Below, piece after piece: positions 1 through 5,778 of a stretch of DNA of 6,199 bases (the stretch's first letter is position 1; each line of letters begins with the position of its first letter). Made by a program: the position numbers and the translations under genes. The stretch comes from JBEVOS01 sp964564595 (GTDB lineage Bacteria > Pseudomonadota > Alphaproteobacteria > Caulobacterales > Aquidulcibacteraceae). The stretch lies in assembly GCA_964564595.1 (NCBI GenBank), contig CAZMCA010000194.1, forward strand, positions 1 through 6,199. Direction: 5' to 3'. Under the pieces are notes generated by a model. The model saw nothing but the letters and a program-made list of their open reading frames with translations, did not search any database and was not told the origin of the DNA.

Positions 1-1319
1 AAGAGGGCATGACGCCGTACGAATTCATGCTCTCGGAAAGCCAAGAGCGCATGCTCATGGTGCTCAAGCCCGGCCGCGAAGTGGACGCCAAGCGCATCTT
101 CGACAAGTGGGGGCTCGACGCCGCCGTGATCGGCAAGACGACCGACAGCGGCCATCTGGTGCTCAACTGGCATGGGCAAACCGTGTGCGATCTGCCGCTT
201 GGGCCGCTCGCGGACGAAGCGCCGATGTATGAGCGGCCGTATGTGCAGCCCAAGCGCACGGCCGGCGCAGGGCCGGCGATCAAGGCCGAAGGCGGACCAG
301 GTTTCGCCGAGGCGCTGAAGAAGATCATGGCGTCGCCCGACATGGCTTCGAAGCGCTGGATCTGGGAGCAGTACGACCGGCACGTCATGAACGATACGCT
401 GGCGGATTCCGGCATGGACGCTGCGATCGTGCGCATTCACGGCTCGAACCGCGCGCTGGCGATGAGCTGCGATGTGACGCCGCGCTATGTCGAGGCCGAT
501 CCGTACGAAGGCGGCAAGCAGGCGGTCGCGGAATGCTGGCGCAACCTCACCGCGTCAGGCGCGACGCCGCTGGCGATCACGGACAATCTCAATTTCGGTA
601 ATCCGCAAAAGCCGGAAATCATGGGCCAGATCGTCGCCGCGATCGAAGGCTGCGCCGAAGCGTGCCGCGAACTTTCGTTCCCGGTGATCAGCGGCAATGT
701 GAGCCTCTACAACGAGACCAACGGCGAAGCGATTTTGCCGACGCCCGCAATCGGCGGCGTTGGCCTCATCGCGGACATGACGCGCCGCGCAGGCCCTGAC
801 GCGCTGAAGAAAAGCGATCAGCTTATCCTCATAGGCGAGACGCGCGGGCATCTTGGGCAATCGCTCTATCTGCGCGAATGCCTTGGCCGTGAGGAGGGTG
901 CGCCGCCGCCGGTCGATCTCGCGATCGAGAAGCGCAACGGCGATCTGGTGCGCGCGCTGATCGAAGACGGCCTGGTTTCGTGCGTGCACGATCTTTCCGA
1001 AGGCGGCCTTGCGTGCGCCGCGGCGGAGATGGCGCTCGCGGCCGATATGGGGCTTTCGTTCTCGTATGCAGGGCCGGTCGCGGAGGCGGCGTTCCTGTTC
1101 GGCGAGGACCAGGCGCGCTACCTGATCGCCATCGACCAGAAGCATCTCGGGACGTTCGACAGCCGGGCAAAGGCCGCGGGCGTTCCGTATCTGATCGTCG
1201 GGGAAGCGGGCGGGCGCGATGTCAGCTTCGTGCGCAAGGGCGGGGCGTTCGAAAAGGTCGATCTCGCCGAGCTGCGCGCCCTCCACGAAGGCTGGCTGCC
1301 GGCTTATATGGGCAGATAG
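1..1319 (+). CDS. purL: Phosphoribosylformylglycinamidine synthase subunit PurL, small type, C-terminal part (5' end outside window)
   Basis: PurL is the ATP-dependent synthetase subunit that converts FGAR to FGAM in cytosolic purine synthesis. The small form works with PurS and the glutaminase PurQ. The frame is open from the first bases. The ATG at 9 is internal: it is preceded in frame by Glu-Gly, and EGMTPYE..LSESQERM is a conserved mid-protein stretch. About 436 residues remain of a family length near 740, so roughly the first 300 are missing. Numbering from that Met, visible landmarks are LSESQERM (8-15), the second ATP-grasp-like/AIRS-type half starting near 135, TDNLNFGNP.KPEIMGQ (191-207), ISGNVSLYNET (227-237), PTPAIGGVGL (244-253) and VHDLSEGGL (326-334). 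There is no C-terminal glutaminase domain, which fits the small type. The reading frame is intact to the TAG stop. The gene gor follows 21 nt later on the same strand. Confidence 0.97.
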   Translation, partial: EGMTPYEFMLSESQERMLMVLKPGREVDAKRIFDKWGLDAAVIGKTTDSGHLVLNWHGQTVCDLPLGPLADEAPMYERPYVQPKRTAGAGPAIKAEGGPGFAEALKKIMASPDMASKRWIWEQYDRHVMNDTLADSGMDAAIVRIHGSNRALAMSCDVTPRYVEADPYEGGKQAVAECWRNLTASGATPLAITDNLNFGNPQKPEIMGQIVAAIEGCAEACRELSFPVISGNVSLYNETNGEAILPTPAIGGVGLIADMTRRAGPDALKKSDQLILIGETRGHLGQSLYLRECLGREEGAPPPVDLAIEKRNGDLVRALIEDGLVSCVHDLSEGGLACAAAEMALAADMGLSFSYAGPVAEAAFLFGEDQARYLIAIDQKHLGTFDSRAKAAGVPYLIVGEAGGRDVSFVRKGGAFEKVDLAELRALHEGWLPAYMGR

Positions 1320-1340
1320 ACCGGGCAGGATAGGCGCTTG

Positions 1341-2708
1341 ATGGCCAAGTACGATTACGACCTTTTCGTCATCGGCGCTGGCTCGGGCGGGGTGCGGGCG
1401 GCGCGCCTGGCGGGCCAATCGGGCGCGCGCGTTGCGATCGCGGAGGAATACCGGATTGGCGGCACCTGCGTGATCCGCGGCTGCATTCCGAAAAAGTATC
1501 TCGTCTATGCCTCGGAATATTCGCAGGACTTCAAGGACGCGAAGGGCTTTGGCTGGACCGTCGAGTGGGCGTCATTCGATTGGGGGCTCCTGCGGGACAA
1601 TGTGCAGGCGGAAGTTTCGCGGCTCTCGTCGATCTACGAAGCGAACATGAAGAAGGCGAATGTCGCGATCTTCGAGGATCGCGCCGTGATCGTCGATCCG
1701 CACACGGTGCAGCTCTCGCGGCAGACCAAGCCGATCACGGCGGAGAAGATTCTGGTCGCGACCGGCGGGCGCGCGTCGCGGCCGATGAGCCTCAAGGGCG
1801 AAGAGCTCGGCATCACGTCGGCCGAGGCGTTTTTGCTGAAGGAGCTGCCAGCCAGCATTATCATCGCGGGCGGGGGATATATCGCGCTCGAGTTCGCGAC
1901 GATCTTCTCCGGTCTCGGCGTCGATACGACGCTGCTTTATCGCGGCGACAAGATTCTGCGCGGCTTCGATGAGGACGTGCGCGATCACGTGCAGCACGAC
2001 ATGGAGCGCACGGGCGTCCGCGTCATCACCGGCGCGACATTCACCGAGATCGCGCAGGCGGGCGAGGCGAAGCTCGCGACGTTGTCAAACGGCGTGCGCA
2101 TCGAGGCCGACCAGGTGATGTATGCGATCGGGCGCGAACCGAACACCGAGGGGCTTGGGCTCGTTGAAAACGGCGTCGAGCTCACCAGCGCGGGCGCTAT
2201 CGCGGTCGATAAGTTCTCACGCACCAACGTGCCCTCGATCTATGCGCTCGGGGATGTCACGAACCGCGTGAATCTGACGCCGGTGGCGATCCGCGAAGCG
2301 GTGGCGTTTGCGGAAACGGAGTTTTACGGGCGCGAAACGCACTTCGATCATGCTGATATCCCGACGGCCGTGTTCTGCCGCCCGCATGTGGGGTGCGTGG
2401 GGTTCACCGAAGCGCAGGCGCGCGAAAAGTGCGGCGAGATCGACGTTTACAAGACGAGCTTCCGGCCGATGAAGAACATCATTGCCGGCAACGACGAGCG
2501 TACGCTGATGAAAATGATCGTGCGCACGAGCGATCAGCGCGTGCTCGGTGTGCATATCGCAGGGCCAGAGGGGCCGGAGCTTGCGCAGCTCGCGGCGATC
2601 GCCGTGAAGGCCGGGCTCACCAAGCAGCAATGGGACGCGACCTGCGCGCTCCATCCCACGGCGGCGGAAGAGCTGGTGCTGATGCGCGAGAAGGCGCCCT
2701 CCCCGTAG
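1341..2708 (+). CDS. gor: Glutathione reductase (NADPH), FAD-dependent
   Basis: This cytosolic flavoprotein disulfide reductase recycles glutathione disulfide to glutathione with NADPH, for redox balance and glutaredoxin function. The protein has 455 residues, the normal length. The FAD-binding motif is IGAGSGG (11-17). The redox disulfide is GGTCVIRGCIPKK, with Cys43 and Cys48. The NADPH Rossmann motif is AGGGYIALEFA (176-186), followed by Arg201 and Arg207 in LYRGDKILRGFD, the pair that marks NADPH over NADH. The second FAD motif is YALGDVTNRVNLTPVA (301-316). The C-terminal catalytic pair is HPTAAEE, with His438 and Glu443. These features separate it from lipoamide dehydrogenase and mercuric reductase. 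I chose the ATG at 1341, not the in-frame TTG at 1338, because AGGA at 1327-1330 is well spaced from the ATG. It is probably co-transcribed with purL. A hairpin overlaps its stop codon. Confidence 0.95.
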   Translation: MAKYDYDLFVIGAGSGGVRAARLAGQSGARVAIAEEYRIGGTCVIRGCIPKKYLVYASEYSQDFKDAKGFGWTVEWASFDWGLLRDNVQAEVSRLSSIYEANMKKANVAIFEDRAVIVDPHTVQLSRQTKPITAEKILVATGGRASRPMSLKGEELGITSAEAFLLKELPASIIIAGGGYIALEFATIFSGLGVDTTLLYRGDKILRGFDEDVRDHVQHDMERTGVRVITGATFTEIAQAGEAKLATLSNGVRIEADQVMYAIGREPNTEGLGLVENGVELTSAGAIAVDKFSRTNVPSIYALGDVTNRVNLTPVAIREAVAFAETEFYGRETHFDHADIPTAVFCRPHVGCVGFTEAQAREKCGEIDVYKTSFRPMKNIIAGNDERTLMKMIVRTSDQRVLGVHIAGPEGPELAQLAAIAVKAGLTKQQWDATCALHPTAAEELVLMREKAPSP

Positions 2709-2719
2709 AGGAGGGCGCC
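2693..2719. terminator. Strong GC-rich hairpin at the 3' end of gor, possible bidirectional terminator
   Basis: Two perfect 10-bp arms, GGCGCCCTCC (2693-2702) and GGAGGGCGCC (2710-2719), flank a 7-nt loop (2703-2709) that contains gor's TAG stop codon. The site lies between the converging ends of gor and the minus-strand secreted-protein gene, which stops at 2750. Neither strand has a real T-run after the stem: AAGGTT follows on plus and TTCTCG on minus. It may therefore work with Rho, or stabilise 3' ends, and may not be a classic intrinsic terminator. Confidence 0.6.
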
Positions 2720-2749
2720 AAGGTTCGCACTTGAGAGAGATGCCCGCGC

Positions 2750-3292
2750 TTAGCTCCGGCGGCGCGGCCCGCCTTCCAGATCGCGGCCGTCGCGATCGCG
2801 GAGTTCGTCGCGCTGATCGCGCTGGTAGCGTTCGCCATCGCCGCGCCAGCCGTCATTGCGCCAATCATCCCGGCGCCAGCCTTGGAAGTCGGCGCGCACC
2901 ATAGGTGCGTGCGGCGCGAAGATGCGGTCAATCGGGCGCGGATCGTGGCCGCGATAGACGTTGACCATGCAGCCGCGCCGGTTGCAGCGATTGGAATATT
3001 CGTAGGTGAAGCCCGGGCGGAAATAATACGGCGCGTCCGTCAGGATGTGGAACAGGCGGTCATCGCGTTGCAGGGAAATGGCGCCGCGATGCGTGACCAG
3101 CGTGAGCGAAGGACGCCAGCGGCGCGGGCCATCGCCGCGGAAATCGCGCCCATAGTCGCGGCTGTCGTCACGCCCATAATCGCGGCTGTATTCGCCGGGG
3201 CCGTGGCGGCCGGGCGGATCGGCGCTGGCGGGCGCGGCGGCGAAAACGGCGGCGCCGAGGGCGGCGGCCGAAAGTAGGGCCTTGATCTTCAT
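2750..3292 (-). CDS. Small secreted Arg/Asp-rich protein with a two-cysteine core, function unknown
   Basis: I do not recognise a named family. The 180-residue product starts with a clear Sec signal peptide: MKIK, an Ala/Leu/Val-rich core (5-20) and an APASA-D site suggesting cleavage after Ala24. The mature protein would be periplasmic or secreted. Residues 25-57 are low-complexity, with a twice-repeated octapeptide SRDYGRD(D/F) at 36-51. Residues 58-135 look like a folded core (SLTLVTHRGAISLQRDDRLFHILTD region, then aromatic-rich PYYFRPGFTYEYS). This core holds the only two cysteines, Cys103 and Cys108 (CNRRGC), which could form a periplasmic disulfide. Residues 138-180 are a tail of W-R-D/G and R-D-rich repeats, probably disordered. 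I chose the ATG at 3292 because the signal peptide begins there and GGGAG (3301-3305) lies 8 nt upstream. The frame stays open far upstream, antisense to the ATPase gene, but that extension has no protein character. An RcnB-like or cell-envelope protein is possible but unsupported. Confidence 0.8.
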   Translation of the reverse strand: MKIKALLSAAALGAAVFAAAPASADPPGRHGPGEYSRDYGRDDSRDYGRDFRGDGPRRWRPSLTLVTHRGAISLQRDDRLFHILTDAPYYFRPGFTYEYSNRCNRRGCMVNVYRGHDPRPIDRIFAPHAPMVRADFQGWRRDDWRNDGWRGDGERYQRDQRDELRDRDGRDLEGGPRRRS

Positions 3293-3299
3293 GGTGTTA

Positions 3300-3325
3300 G
3301 CTCCCGTGTCCGTCCTCTCGGGAGC
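3300..3325 (-). promoter_or_regulatory. 5'-UTR hairpin that would sequester the Shine-Dalgarno sequence of the secreted-protein gene
   Basis: Read on the minus strand, GCTCCCG (3325-3319) pairs perfectly over 7 bp with CGGGAGC (3306-3300) across a 12-nt loop. The downstream arm contains the GGGAG ribosome-binding site (3305-3301) of the gene starting at 3292. The closed hairpin would block ribosome access, giving possible translational control by temperature, a protein or a trans-acting RNA. The pairing is seen directly. The regulatory role is inferred, and needs transcription to start upstream of 3325. Confidence 0.45.
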
Positions 3326-3395
3326 GTTTGTGCCAAGATGCGTCTGAACCGTGTCTGAGGGCGCCGCTTGGGTTAGGTTGAGATTCGCTTGGTGA

Positions 3396-3410
3396 CGGGC
3401 CGTTGGCCCG
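3396..3410. repeat. Perfect short palindrome, candidate operator
   Basis: CGGGCC (3396-3401) and GGCCCG (3405-3410) are 6-bp inverted arms around GTT. The palindrome abuts the AT-rich patch starting at 3411, about 75 bp upstream of the ATPase start codon. Its position suits a repressor site for one or both divergent genes. It could also occur by chance in GC-rich DNA. Confidence 0.35.
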
Positions 3411-3471
3411 AAATTTACCAAAAACTCACCATCTGATCGCAACCGTTCCGCCCTTCGGCAGAAGCGCATTT

Positions 3472-3477
3472 GGGGGA
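3472..3477 (+). promoter_or_regulatory. Ribosome-binding site that fixes the start of the ParA-like gene
   Basis: The purine run GGGGGA, continuing into AGAA, sits 7 nt before the ATG at 3485. An in-frame TTG at 3470 would have this purine run inside the coding sequence and no site of its own. The ATG at 3485 is therefore the better start. It also puts the ATPase fold (PARLVSVINMKGG) right at the N-terminus. Confidence 0.6.
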
Positions 3478-3484
3478 AGAATTC

Positions 3485-4357
3485 ATGCCCGCGCGGCTCG
3501 TCTCGGTGATCAACATGAAAGGCGGCGTCGGGAAATCGACGACGTCCGTCTCGCTTGCGGAAACGCTTGCCTACCACCAGCGCCGCCGCGTGCTGCTGAT
3601 CGACCTCGATCCGCAGACCAACGCGTCGATCATGGCCGCAGGGCCGGAGAAGTGGAACGATCTGCGCGAGCGTGAACGCACGCTCGACTTCTACTTCGAA
3701 GCTTACGTCGCGCAGGAAAAGCCCAAGCCCTTCAAGTCGCTCATTGAGCCGAAGGTGACGGACCTCAAGGGCTCGCCCGATGTCGCGCTCGTAGCGGCTG
3801 CGCCGGAGTTCCGCATCGTCGAACGCGACATGATCGAGAGCTTCGTCAACCGCGGCTACAAGATCGACAGCATTCAGAAGTGGATCTGCGAGCGCTTCGC
3901 CAATGGCTTGAAGAACGTCATCAACGAATATGACGTGATCCTGATCGATTGCCCGCCGGGCATTTCGCTGTTTGCGGAAGCGGCGCTGATCGCGGCGGAT
4001 GCGATCCTGGTGCCGACGATTCCGGACTATGTGTCGCGCCTTGGCCTCATCACGTTCCGCAAGCGCGCGCTGCGTCTGATCAACGAGCGCCGCGGCGGCG
4101 CTTCGCAGCTCTTCGTGCTCGCCACGAAGTACGACGAAGACATGAGCCTTCATCGTTCCGAAGCGGGGCTGCTGAAGGACAATCTGGGCGCGGCCATGTT
4201 CGATGTGCGCATCCCGCAGCACGTCGATATCGCGCGCGCGGCAGAGTGGAGCGAAAAACAACGCTCGTTCGAGCAGAAGTACGGGGAGATGGCGCCGATC
4301 ATCAAACGCCTTGGCGACGAGTTTACCGCCAAGCTCGAGGCAGGGCTGGCGCTATGA
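3485..4357 (+). CDS. ParA/MinD-family deviant Walker ATPase (orphan, no ParB nearby)
   Basis: The 290-residue protein belongs to the ParA/Soj/MinD group, ATP-dependent dimerising switches that position chromosomes, plasmids or protein cargoes on the nucleoid or membrane. The deviant Walker A motif is KGGVGKST (12-19), with signature Lys12 and catalytic Lys17. Walker A' is LLIDLDPQ (37-44), with Asp40 and Asp42. Walker B is VILIDCPPG (151-159). A segment between A' and B (about residues 55-140, with LDFYFEAYV and EFRIVERDMIESFVNRG) is larger and more charged than in minimal ParA. A basic helix, FRKRALRLINERR (191-203), is a candidate for non-specific DNA contact. No N-terminal helix-turn-helix is present, so it is not an autorepressing plasmid (type Ia) ParA. 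No MinD-like C-terminal amphipathic membrane helix is evident either. The next gene overlaps it by ATGA (4354-4357), implying coupled translation. The family is certain, but the cargo is unknown. Confidence 0.92.
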   Translation: MPARLVSVINMKGGVGKSTTSVSLAETLAYHQRRRVLLIDLDPQTNASIMAAGPEKWNDLRERERTLDFYFEAYVAQEKPKPFKSLIEPKVTDLKGSPDVALVAAAPEFRIVERDMIESFVNRGYKIDSIQKWICERFANGLKNVINEYDVILIDCPPGISLFAEAALIAADAILVPTIPDYVSRLGLITFRKRALRLINERRGGASQLFVLATKYDEDMSLHRSEAGLLKDNLGAAMFDVRIPQHVDIARAAEWSEKQRSFEQKYGEMAPIIKRLGDEFTAKLEAGLAL

Positions 4358-4764
4358 GTTTGAACCGGACGCTCGCGCGCCTCTTCAGCGAAGTCCGGCG
4401 CGAGGCCAAGAACAATCCGGAATTCGCGGACCGGCTCGATGCGGTGCTGCAGTCGCACGCGTCGCGGCGCGACGTGCCCGACGAGGTGTTCGACGAGATC
4501 GCCGCGTCCGATCCCGATGCGGAGAGCGTGGCGCTGCCCGCGATCAACCCGGTCGGTCTCTTTCAGCGCGAAGGCGAAGACGGCCTCAAAGCTGCGCTGA
4601 ACGATAACGGCTTTAGCGAAGGCGCGCTGAGGGCGCTGATCGTGGAGCACAATCTCGATCCGGGCGGGGAGGCGGGCCAGTACGACCGCGCAGCCCTCGT
4701 TGCGCATATCGTGGCGCACGCGCAGGCGCGCGTGGAGCGGGACAAGAAGCTGTTCGACTACTGA
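4354..4764 (+). CDS. Small conserved-looking partner of the ParA-like ATPase, function unknown
   Basis: The 136-residue protein is not a member of a family I can name. It starts at the ATG overlapping the ATPase stop codon (ATGA), so the two are almost certainly translationally coupled. Residues 1-35 form a basic, probably helical N-terminus (Arg5, Arg9, Arg15, Arg16, Lys19). Residues 36-60 are acidic and probably a linker (PDEVFDEIAASDPDAES). Residues 62-136 have the pattern INP..LF..EGEDGLKAAL..., then LRALIVEHNLDPGG and an ALVAHIVAHAQARVERDKKLF end. From memory this resembles a small helical module with an NP...EGEEAL...LIAEHGMDP...LIDHIV signature, found in uncharacterised bacterial proteins. 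It suggests a SAP/Rho-N-like helical fold. There is no signal peptide, membrane segment or cysteine. By analogy with ParB or McdB partners of ParA-type ATPases, the basic N-terminus could stimulate the ATPase and the C-terminal module could bind cargo. That role is inferred. Confidence 0.85.
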   Translation: MSLNRTLARLFSEVRREAKNNPEFADRLDAVLQSHASRRDVPDEVFDEIAASDPDAESVALPAINPVGLFQREGEDGLKAALNDNGFSEGALRALIVEHNLDPGGEAGQYDRAALVAHIVAHAQARVERDKKLFDY

Positions 4765-4785
4765 TCGGCCAAGTCACGCGTCGAA
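4753..4785. terminator. Weak dyad at convergent gene ends
   Basis: TTCGAC (4753-4758) and GTCGAA (4780-4785) are 6-bp inverted arms with a 21-nt loop, spanning the 9-bp gap between two converging stop codons. The arms fall in the last codons of both genes, whose products both end in Leu-Phe-Asp-x, so the dyad may be only a coding coincidence. No T-run is present. Confidence 0.2.
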
Positions 4786-5778
4786 GAGCGCGCCAATGAG
4801 GCGCGCGTCGAACACGCCGTTTTCCCAGATGCGGAAGGCGCCCGCGAAATCCCAGTAGCACCAGGCTGCGCCCTCAGCTTCGAAGGCGCGGCGCACAGCG
4901 CCCGTCCATGCCGCGCGCTGCTCGGGCGCGAGGTTGCGGTTCACGCCAAACTCCCCGAGCTGCAAAGCGCGGCCGTGCGTCGCCGCATAGCGCGCGGCCG
5001 CGGCGGCATGGCGTTGCACGGTGGCGAGGTCTTCGCGCGAGCCCCAGGCGCGGCCAAAGCGCGGCGCTTCCGCGCCCAGCCATTCGGCGTTCTCGTGTGT
5101 GAAGGCGTGCGGCTCGTAATAGTGGACCGTGACGGCGATATTGTCGTCGACGGGCGGGGTCCAGTTGCGCAAGCCGTCGATCGAATTCCAGTTCGGCCCG
5201 CCGAGCACGACGAGGCGCGTGGCGTGCCGCTCGCGGATCACGGCGAGCGTATCGGCCTGCAATTGTTCAAGCACGCCGGGGCGCCAGGCATCGCCGTTCG
5301 GTTCGTTGAGCGGTTCAAAGAAGAGCGCGTCCGGCGCGGCTGCGAATTGGGCGGCGATCTGGCGCCAAAGCGCGATGTAGCGCGCTCGTTCGCCGCCGGG
5401 CGCTGCGTTGAGCGCGTCGTAGTGGTGAAGGTCGAGCTGGACTTTGAGGCCGCGCGCCAGCGCAGCATCGACCACCTCCGCGACACGCGCCATGAACGCG
5501 GGCTCGATCGTGTAAGGCGGCGTGTGCTCCGCGTGGATGTCCCAGCGCACGGGCAGGCGCACGCCGTCAAAGCCCGCGCCCGCGATTGCATCGAGGTGCG
5601 ACGGCTCAATCCGGTAGCCCCAATCGCCCTCGCGCGGCGCTTCAAGCGCGTTTCCTAGGTTGATGCCGCGGCGCATGGGAAACGGGCGCGCTTGCGGCGC
5701 CGGCTCAGCCCGCGCGCAGCCAGCCGAGAGCACGGCGGCGCCTGTCGCAACGAGAACCTGGCGGCGGGAAGCGCTCAT
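4774..5778 (-). CDS. Glycoside hydrolase family 5 (endoglucanase/mannanase-like), exported lipoprotein
   Basis: This is a 334-residue retaining glycosidase of the GH5 (cellulase) clan, expected to cleave beta-1,4-type glucans or mannans. The N-terminus SRRQVLV (4-10) is a twin-arginine motif. It is followed by a short hydrophobic stretch and the lipobox LSAGC (17-21), so Tat export and lipid attachment at Cys21 are predicted. The catalytic domain fills the rest: RGINLGNALE (37-46), GVRLPVRW (72-79, conserved Arg74), LDLHHYD (115-121), the acid/base Glu159 in FEPLNEP, the His219-Tyr220 pair in VTVHYYEPH, the nucleophile Glu276 in LGEFGVN, and substrate-stacking Trp309 in CYWDF. All key residues are present, so it should be active. 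It has no carbohydrate-binding module. The RBS before the ATG is poor, but the export signal supports this start. It stands alone, with no transporter or other glycosidase in the window. The true substrate cannot be told from sequence. Confidence 0.92.
   Translation of the reverse strand: MSASRRQVLVATGAAVLSAGCARAEPAPQARPFPMRRGINLGNALEAPREGDWGYRIEPSHLDAIAGAGFDGVRLPVRWDIHAEHTPPYTIEPAFMARVAEVVDAALARGLKVQLDLHHYDALNAAPGGERARYIALWRQIAAQFAAAPDALFFEPLNEPNGDAWRPGVLEQLQADTLAVIRERHATRLVVLGGPNWNSIDGLRNWTPPVDDNIAVTVHYYEPHAFTHENAEWLGAEAPRFGRAWGSREDLATVQRHAAAAARYAATHGRALQLGEFGVNRNLAPEQRAAWTGAVRRAFEAEGAAWCYWDFAGAFRIWENGVFDARLIGALFDA

Larger units (their letters stand above)
3293..3484. promoter_or_regulatory. 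Divergent control region between the secreted-protein gene and the ParA-like operon
   Basis: This 192-bp stretch has no gene and must hold promoters for both directions. It contains the SD-blocking hairpin (3300-3325), a CGGGCC/GGCCCG palindrome (3396-3410) and a locally AT-rich patch, AAATTTACCAAAAA (3411-3424), unusual in this GC-rich window. A GATTC site (GANTC, the CcrM methylation motif of alphaproteobacteria) lies at 3382-3386. I could not identify a convincing -35/-10 pair. TTGGTG at 3389-3394 with the AT-rich patch about 17 nt later is the nearest fit on plus, and it is weak. Confidence 0.5.

Noticed and set aside
9..11. ATG at 9 as the true start of purL
   Set aside because: Conserved PurL sequence continues upstream in frame, and the protein would lack about 300 residues of a single essential enzyme. 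The gene is simply cut by the window edge.
555..1418. 287-residue minus-strand open frame opposite purL
   Set aside because: It is an antisense shadow of a well-conserved gene, with Arg/Ala/His-rich composition and no recognisable domain. High GC makes stop codons rare in this frame.
3423..3449. EcfG-type stress promoter (GGAAC ... GTT) on the minus strand upstream of the secreted-protein gene
   Set aside because: GGAAC is present (3449-3445), but the nearest GTT is 19 nt away, longer than the usual spacing, and the rest of the -10 element does not match.
3470..3484. TTG at 3470 as start of the ParA-like gene
   Set aside because: The purine-rich ribosome-binding site lies downstream of it and is correctly spaced for the ATG at 3485.
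3293..4261. Long minus-strand open frame extending the secreted-protein gene far upstream, antisense to the ATPase gene (over 500 residues in total)
   Set aside because: The signal peptide begins at the internal ATG at 3292 with a ribosome-binding site in front. The upstream part is Arg/His/Asp-rich shadow translation of a GC-rich coding gene.
3949..4353. Plus-strand open frame running in phase into the 136-residue partner gene, suggesting a longer protein
   Set aside because: It lies entirely inside the ATPase gene in another frame, its translation is low-complexity Arg/Ala-rich, and the ATGA overlap at 4354 gives a natural start.
4975..5658. 227-residue plus-strand open frame opposite the GH5 gene
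   Set aside because: The minus strand encodes a complete GH5 domain with all catalytic residues, so this frame is a shadow.
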